Source of the DNA: Okapia johnstoni
Lineage: Eukaryota; Chordata; Mammalia; Artiodactyla; Giraffidae
Direction: 5' to 3'
Assembly: GCA_024291935.2 (NCBI GenBank)
Contig: CM044322.1
Coordinates: 22,877,405-22,941,404, forward strand
Length of the DNA: 64,000 nucleotides
In this document: positions 57,786 through 64,000 of the stretch, in pieces
Layout of the letters: each line of letters opens with the position of its first letter
Position numbering within the stretch: position 1 is the stretch's first letter
Notes under the pieces: model-generated
Told to the model about the DNA's origin: nothing
Databases searched by the model: none
The model's input: only the letters and a program-made list of their open reading frames with translations
Position numbers and translations under genes: made by a program

Positions 57786-58583
57786 TAAAACCCATTTATT
57801 AGTGTTTCATGGAACTTGTCATGAAGGCTATTTCCAGACCAGTGGGTCTAGAAATACACATGGGTATTTCATTTTTAGGGTCATCATTACACATCAAAAT
57901 GATAGTCAACTCACTGTTCAGCGGAAAGCCTATAAGTGAATCACAGGCACAAAAGAGACAAAACAGTGGCAGACAGACTTTCTCCCTCTCTAAGCACTGG
58001 AAGGAAAATCTGCAACACAGTTTTGGATAGACAATCCCCAGGGCTACCGAGCAGCTCAGGTTTCTGACATGTCCCCCGCATCAGCCCGAGCCATCTGAAC
58101 AGAGCACCACCTGGGAACGTGAGTGGGAGACCAAGCAAGGGTAGCTGAGCTCCGAAACAAACTCCACCCAAACACAAGATTCCTTTCTGAGGGTAACTCC
58201 CAAGGGACTGTGGCAGCGTCCGACCCGAATCCCGGCCCTGGGAAGAGGCTTCCTCCCACGCTTGTAAGCAAACTGCTCCATGGAATTTGTTGCTCAGAAA
58301 TGAAAGGAAACCTAATCACAGCCATATTTCTTGATCAGAACTGAAGATTTGTAAGTCATTGCAGACTCTCAACTGTCTTTCTCTTTTTAACAAAGAGCAA
58401 GCTTTTCTCTCAACTGTCTATAACTCATTCCTCTTGGGGTGTTTTTCAGTAGACTTTCATTCTTCTTAAACACGACCCTGATTTCAAGCTGGATAAGCTC
58501 AAGGAAAGCCCATCCACAACGTCGTTTAGTTTTCCAGGCAAGTTAGAGAAGAGAATTGGCAGCAGAGAGGGGAAAAATGTAAT
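57786..58583. other. Interval without recognised features
   Basis: No repeat recognised. Overlapping minus-strand ORFs of 66-89 codons at 57941-58325 have no known domain. Confidence 0.4.
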
Positions 58584-58595
58584 AGCAATAAGGAT

Positions 58596-58786
58596 GTAAA
58601 ATCACTCAGTCGTGTCCAATTCTTTGTGACCCCATGGACTATACAGTTCATGGAATTCTCCAGGCCAGAATACTGGAGTGGGGAGCCTTTCCCTTCTCCA
58701 GGGGATCTTCCCAACCCAGGGATTGAACTCAGGTCTCCCGCATTGCAGGCGGATTTTTTACCAGCTGAGCCACCAGGGAAGCCCTC
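58596..58786 (-). mobile_element. Bov-tA SINE (short subtype) with 12-bp TSD
   Basis: Minus-strand, same internal deletion as the copy at 20814 ('ccatggactatacagttcat'). Duplication 'agcaataaggat' at 58584-58595 and 58787-58798. Confidence 0.96.
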
Positions 58787-58868
58787 AGCAATAAGGATAG
58801 TTGTATGTAATAATATTAATACTTTTAGCCTTCTATTGTCCTTTTCAGGACAAAAATTGGGGGTACAT

Positions 58869-60339
58869 AGGTTTAGAAAGCATCACTACAAACAAAGCTA
58901 GTGGAGGTGATGGAATTCCAGTTGAGCTATTTCAAATCCTAAAAGATGATGCTGTGAAAGTGCTGCACTCAATATGCCAGCAAATTTGGAAAACTCAGCA
59001 GTGGCCACAGGACTGCAAAAGGTCAGTTTTCATTCCAATCCCAAAGAAAGGCAATGCCAAAGAATGCACAAACTACTGCACAATTGCACTCATCTCACAT
59101 GCTAGTAAAGTAATGCTCAAAATTCTCCAAGCCAGGCTTCAGCAATACGTGAAACATGAACTTCCAGATGTTCAAGCTGGTTTTAGAAAAGGCAGAGGAA
59201 CCAGAGATCAAATTGCCAACATCCGCTGGATCATCGAAAAAGCAAGAGAGTTCCAGAAAAACATCTATTTCTGCTTTATTGACTATGCCAAAGCCTCTGA
59301 TTGTGTGGACCACAATAAGCTGTGGAAAATTCTTCAAGAGATGGGAATACCAGACCACCTGACCTGTCTCTTGAGAAATCTGTATGCAGGTCAGGAAGCA
59401 ACAGTTAGAATGGGACATGGAACAACAGACTGGTTCCAAATAGGAAAAGGAGTACATCAAGGCTGTATATTGTCACCCTGCTTATTTAACTTATATGCAG
59501 AGTACATCATGAGAAACGCTGGGCTGGAAGAAGCACAAGCTGGAATCAAGATTGCTGGGAGAAATATCAATAACCTCAGATATGCAGATGACACCACCCT
59601 AATGGCAGAAAGTGAAGAAGAACTAAAGAGCCTCTTGATGAAAGTGAAAGAGGAGAGTGAAAAAGTTGGTTTAAAACTCAACATTCAGAAAACTAAGATC
59701 ATGGTATCTGGTCCCATCACTTCATGGCAAATAGATGGGGAAACAGTGGGAACAGTGGCAGACTTTATTTTGGGGGGCTCCAAAATCACTGCAGATGGTG
59801 ATTGCAGCCATGAAATTAAAAGACGCTTACTCCTTAGAAGGAAAGTTATGACCAACCTAGATTGCATATTAAAAAGCAGAGACATTACTTTGCCAACAAA
59901 AGTCCATCTAGTCAAGGCTGTGGTTTTTCCAGTAGTCATGTATGGATGTGAGAGTTGGACGGTAAAGAAAGCTGAGCGCTGAAGAACTGATGCTTTTGAA
60001 CTGTGGTGTTGGAGAAGACTCTTGAGAGTCCCTTGGACTGCAAGGAGACCCAACCAGTTCTTCCTAAAGGAGATCAGCCCTGGGTGTTCATTGGAAGGAC
60101 TGATGTTGAAGCTGAAACTCCAATATTTTGGCCACCTCATGCGAAGAGTTGACTCATTGGAAAAGACCCTGATGCTGGGAAGGATTGGGGGCAGGAGGAG
60201 AAGGGGACAACAGAGGATGCGATGTCTGGATGGCATCACCGACTGCATAGATGTGGGTTTGGGTAGACTCCGGGAGTTGGTGATGGACAGGGAGGCTTGG
60301 CATGCTGCAGTTCATGGGGTCACAAAGAGTCGGACATGA
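58869..60339 (+). pseudogene. BovB reverse transcriptase remnant
   Basis: Remnant of the RTE-type protein that copies BovB RNA at a nicked target. One frame runs through the whole piece: the fingers (NKASGGDGIP; then FIPIPKKGNAKECTN), the FIDYAKAS motif (residue F of the usual FIDYAKAF is changed to S; about 59272-59295), YADDTTLMAES (catalytic YADD at 59581-59592) and the thumb (MYGCESWTVKKAER). A TGA at 59980-59982 stands where other copies encode arginine (CGA). The same frame continues ([11 protein letters not shown]…) to a second TGA at 60337-60339, again at a CGA position, about four codons before the usual end. Both stops fit C-to-T decay at CpG. The N-terminal endonuclease is missing, so it cannot be functional. 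Confidence 0.93.
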
Positions 60340-60364
60340 TTGATCAACTGAACTGAACTGACTG
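58869..60364 (+). mobile_element. BovB LINE, about 1.5 kb, best preserved copy
   Basis: 5'-truncated BovB covering nearly all of the RT domain, the thumb and the full 3' tail ('ctgaactgaactgactga'). A 9-bp 'aggtttaga' at its 5' edge (58869-58877) and just after its tail (60365-60373) is a probable target-site duplication. Lower decay than the other BovB copies suggests it is the youngest here. Confidence 0.95.
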
Positions 60365-60373
60365 AGGTTTAGA

Positions 60374-61920
60374 GATGGGTGTGGAGGCAAGGGTTTGGGG
60401 GTGGAGAATTAGGCAGGGGAAACCGGGACATTCAATTAGCTTTAGTGTCATGGGAGCAGAATGGCATGCAGTGCACATGCTGGGTCTTAACCTAAATGAG
60501 ATGTGACTGTGGCCACCTTAAATAAGAAAAGAGGAAAGCTGCACATGAGCCCAGAGCCTCTGACATCCTGAGGCTGTGTCTTTTCAAAATTTCTGATCCT
60601 AGCTCCCTCTGCAGTTCCACCAAAGGCACAGAGCACCAGCTTTCAAAAGCCCCTCTGCTGTAAAGGCTCCACAGCAGCCCAGGGCCCCAGGGAGCCTCTC
60701 AGGCACACTGGCCCCAAATCTCCCAGGAACTAACACTGGGGTCACAGTGACTTTCCCAGCGATCAGGGACAGGGAGTAAACACATGTCCACCCAACTTTT
60801 CTTGCTCGCACAGATCTGCAGTGTGCACGCTAGGCTCTCCATAGCTATTGGTTGAGTCGTGGTGCTAAGACTTTGAGGCACACAAAAGTGACAGCCGCTG
60901 CTCCCTCCCACCACCCCCCACCAAGGCTGCTCTACCAGCCCATCGAGCATATCATAGTTGTTTATGCTCTGCTGGGGAGAAGCAGTGGGGCTGGAAGAGA
61001 ACACGCCACTCTCAGGGCCAGCCCTGCAGACGCACCCCATCTGTCGGGCTCCTTTCTGATTCTTGCCTGATGGCTCCCACCCTCTCCTCCCTCACTCCAC
61101 CTTCCAGTCCTGACCTGAAACGTCCCCTCCTGCCCAAGGCCCACAGTCTGCCAAGTGGCAGTTGCCAGTGCAGTGATGGCCGTGGCCTAGATGCAAACCT
61201 CCAGACTCATTACGTGGTGACCCACCCTATCCCATAATGAGACCTCCCAGGGAGAGGGGAGCACACGGGCACAGTGCACCGCCCAGATATGACCTGCTTG
61301 CTCAGAGTGCTCCTGGTTTCCAGAAGAGAAACTCAGGCCCTTCCCTGCAGGATGTTTGGCCCAACGCCTTCTCTGGCTCAAGAGAAAAGCAATGATGTGC
61401 CGGGTGCCTTAGGACACTCGCTGCTTTCCAATTACTGTGTTTGTGCAGTTTTGCATGGAGATATTATTGACCCCTTTGAGGAAAGAGCTGATTTTTACTG
61501 TGTTTTCAGTGGATAGATGGCACAGGTTTCCACAGTGGGGTGTGGAAAGAATATCTCATGTTTATGTAGAAATACTGCATTTCCCCCACCCTGCCTGGGA
61601 CAAGAGGAAGGGACACAGTCACAGGGCATGTGACACATGGGGAAGAAGGTCTGATGCTCCTGACTGACATTTTCCAGGAATAAGTCTTCAGATGTTTTAA
61701 AAAAAATAAATTATTCCTTCAAGAAGGAATACTTCAACCACTGAGGTATGTGGTCATTCAGTATTTGGTACTGGAGGGAATGAATAAATACACACCAAAA
61801 AGATAATCAAATCAACAATGTTATACTTCTTAAACCTTAATAATGGAAACTATACCATTGTTTTCCGTTTATCATCTATCAGTTTTCCAGAAATTTTGTA
61901 TTATCTCCTCTCATTTTTTT
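60374..61920. other. Repeat-poor interval, no gene recognised
   Basis: No young repeat. 61400-61520 ('gctttccaattactgtgttt', 'gcatggagatattattgacc') has the look of conserved non-coding DNA. ORFs of 60-113 codons near 60599-61070 overlap on both strands and lack domains. Confidence 0.4.
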
Positions 61921-61924
61921 TTAT

Positions 61925-62745
61925 GGAAGTGAAATTCACGTTACAGAAAATTAATCATTTTAATGTGAACAACTCAGTGGCATTTAGTACATTCACAAAA
62001 GGGATTGATTGAAAGTTTTATTTGCTCAGTCGTGTCTGACTCTTTGTGATCCCATGGACTGTAGCCCGGCAGGCTCCTCTGTCCATGGAATTTGCCTGGC
62101 AAGAATACTGGAGTGGGTTGCCATTTCCTTCTCCAGGGGATCTTCCTGAGACAGGAATTGAACCTGGGTCTCCTGCATTGCTGGAGGATTCTTTACCATC
62201 TGAGCCACAAGGGAAACCCATAGTACATTCACGATGTTGTATTAATAGCATCACCACCTCTAGTTCCAAAATATTTTCGTCATTGCAAAATAAACCCCCA
62301 GACCCATTAAGCAGTTACCTCTTATTGCTCCCTCTTCCCAGCTCCTGGCAATCTGCATTTATGGATTTATCTATTCGGATATTTCCTATAAATGTATGCC
62401 CTTTTGTGTCTGGCTTCTTTCATTTAGCTTGATGTTTTCAAGGTTCATTCACGTTTTAGCCTTTACTGGTGCTTCGTGCTCTTTGTGGCTGAATAATTAT
62501 TCATTCTGTGTATTTACTATAATTTGATTAACTGTTCATCTGTTGATAGACACTTGGGTTGTTTCTACCTTTTGGCTATTGTGAATAGTGCTGTTATGAA
62601 CATGTAAGTACAAGGATTTGTTTGAGTACCTATTTTCAATTGTTCTGGGTAGATACCTAGGAGGAGAATTTTTAGATCATAGGGTAACTCTATGTGTAAC
62701 TTTTTGAGGAACGATCAAACTGTTTCTCCAACGTTTTAATCTGCA
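61925..62745 (-). mobile_element. Ancient L1M fragment, split by Bov-tA
   Basis: Antisense of an L1M 3' region: 'gtgaaattcacgttacag', 'cagtggcatttagtacattc' before the SINE, then 'catcaccacctctagttcca', 'gtctggcttctttcatttag', 'gacacttgggttgtttctac' and 'ggtagatacctaggagg'. Decayed, non-coding. Confidence 0.88.
61997..62220 (-). mobile_element. Bov-tA SINE with 12-bp TSD in L1M
   Basis: Minus-strand: 'ttgctcagtcgtgtctgact' to 'gagccacaagggaaaccca'. Perfect duplication 'tagtacattcac' at 61985-61996 and 62221-62232, part of the host L1M text. Confidence 0.97.
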
Positions 62746-62923
62746 GATGTAAATTCACTTCCTTTCTTGGGGATAAGAGGCATATGAAGTGGCATCCTTT
62801 CCCACGCCTGGTCCCTTATTTGTTGCCTTTGATCTTATGCTTTAAGGAAAGATATTAAACTCTGCTTCTTGTTGTCCTAGAGATGCAGAGTTATTTGGAT
62901 GCTTGGGATAGAAAATATTTGGG

Positions 62924-63330
62924 GGACTTCCCTGGTGGTGCAGTGAGTAAGAATCCACCTGCCAATGAAGGGGACATAGGTTCAATTCCGAGTCCAGGAA
63001 GATTCCACATGCTGCAGAGCAACTAAGCCTGTGCACCACAACTACTGAGTCTGTGCTCTAGAGTCCATGAGCTGCAACTACTGAGCCCACACGCCCCAGC
63101 TGTAGAAGTCTGTATACTCCAGGGCCCATGAGCCACAACTAATGAGCCCCTGTGCTGCAACTACTGAAGCCCGTGCACCTAGAGCCTGTGCTCTGCAACA
63201 AGAGAAGCCGCTGCAATGAGAAGCCTGTGCACCACAACTAGAGGGTAGCCCCCACTCTCTGCAACCAGAGAAAGCCCACGTGCAGCAATGAAAACCCAGC
63301 ACAGCAAAAAAATAAATAAATTATAAAAAA
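62924..63330 (+). mobile_element. CHR-type SINE, full length, with 14-bp TSD
   Basis: The longest CHR copy here: 'gacttccctggtggtgcagt', 'tccacctgccaatgaagg', 'gcaactaagcctgtgcacca', repeated 'caactactgag' units, and tail 'aaaaaaataaataaatta'. Duplication 'agaaaatatttggg' at 62910-62923 and 63331-63344. Confidence 0.97.
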
Positions 63331-63414
63331 AGAAAATATTTGGGTAAACTACAAATCCTTCTTGGTGCGGTTAAGTAGTAAGCAATAGGTAACACCAGAA
63401 GCATTTCTGGAGGA

Positions 63415-63560
63415 CTGTTCACGTGCCAGGTGTTATATTAAGAAAGTCATATCCTTGCTCTCACTTAACCTTCATAGTTCAACTATGATACCTATTTGAC
63501 ATAGGAGGAAAACTGAGGTCTCTACCAAGAGCTAAGTTCTCTTCCTCTGGCTCCAGAGTG
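63415..63560 (-). repeat. MIR SINE fossil
   Basis: 'gtgccaggtgttatattaag', 'tcacttaaccttcatagtt' and 'ataggaggaaaactgaggtc' fit antisense MIR/L2 core order. Confidence 0.65.
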
Positions 63561-63849
63561 TTATTGATAAGCCTCTCCTACAAAGAAACTGCAACTGCCA
63601 CCAATGATGAATCAGAAGCTGTTCTGTTATGGTCTACTTTGGCAGATGGATAAAGACGCAGTTATAATACAGTGTGACCAGTGCTATGACAGGTGTGACA
63701 GTAGGGAAGAAGTACACTTAGCTCAGCTCTAGGTGACAGACTTACCAGAGGAGACAAAATCTAAGTTCCTGTTATTATTTCATTTATAAGTAAATGAGCT
63801 TTTGTGCCACTTGGTGAGGCTGGACCCTCCCCCACCCTCCTTTGACACC

Positions 63850-63925
63850 ACCAGTTCATCATGCCCTGTGCCCAGTGTCTGGCCTACAGTAGGTGCTCAT
63901 TAAACACAGGTTGATAAACACATAT
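63850..63925 (+). repeat. L2 LINE 3' end
   Basis: 'cctgtgcccagtgtctggcc' and 'tacagtaggtgctcattaaa' match the L2 3' terminus. Confidence 0.75.
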
Positions 63926-64000
63926 GCTTCTGCAGATGGAACTTCCAGGCCCCATCACGCTGCTACAGCACTGCAATGCCTGAGACTCAACTCATTTGCT

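Noticed and set aside
1..64000. CRISPR arrays, bacterial operons, ribosome binding sites
   Set aside because: The repeat content is clearly ruminant nuclear DNA. No regularly spaced short direct repeats were seen and such features are not expected.
1..64000. Endogenous retrovirus or LTR elements
   Set aside because: I looked for paired LTRs, primer-binding sites and gag/pol-type peptides. All RT-like peptides here are of BovB (RTE) or L1 type.

Overview
This is a mammalian, non-coding window from a ruminant, most likely a bovid such as cattle. The evidence is the repeat set: about ten fragments of the BovB (RTE-clade) LINE, about 25 tRNA-derived Bov-tA/Bov-A2 SINEs, six CHR-type tRNA-Glu SINEs shared by whales and ruminants, artiodactyl L1 3' ends, one small mariner-type element, and old MIR, L2 and L1M fossils. 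Species cannot be fixed from sequence alone. I recognise no host protein-coding gene, tRNA, rRNA or other functional RNA gene. The long open frames are either BovB reverse transcriptase remnants or chance frames in SINEs and GC-rich DNA.

Layout. 1-5.7 kb: BovB, L1 and L2 pieces, including a 5'-truncated BovB with a perfect 14-bp target-site duplication. 5.7-18 kb: repeat-poor DNA with L2 fossils, four young SINEs and a small cluster of CpG-containing motifs near 16.9 kb. 18-25.5 kb: one ancient L1M traced from 5' UTR-like sequence to its 3' end and broken by six later insertions. 25.6-27.5 kb: two BovB 3' ends in opposite orientation, one inside an artiodactyl L1. 27.5-31.3 kb: quiet DNA with MIR/L2. 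32.1-33.3 kb: a large inverted duplication (arms 491 and 504 bp, about 98% identical, 197-bp spacer). 33.3-36 kb: nested SINEs, a BovB flanked by unusually long (68-bp) direct repeats, and a Bov-tA with an internal micro-inversion. 36-46 kb: dense SINEs with a mariner inside an L1M 3' end. 46-53.5 kb: the most repeat-poor part, with a CpG island at about 51.69-52.18 kb followed by a good splice donor, the best candidate for a promoter/first exon. 53.5-64 kb: nested SINEs, an old L2, two L1 pieces and the least decayed BovB (58.87-60.36 kb), whose frame is broken by one internal stop.

Nothing here acts as a multi-gene system. The interest is structural: the inverted duplication, the 68-bp repeats around a BovB, an L1/BovB chimera joined at the L1 polymerase motif, and a SINE micro-inversion. 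Family names come from sequence recognition without a database search. Boundaries of young elements are good to a few bases where a target-site duplication is quoted; boundaries of MIR/L2 fossils may be off by tens of bases.
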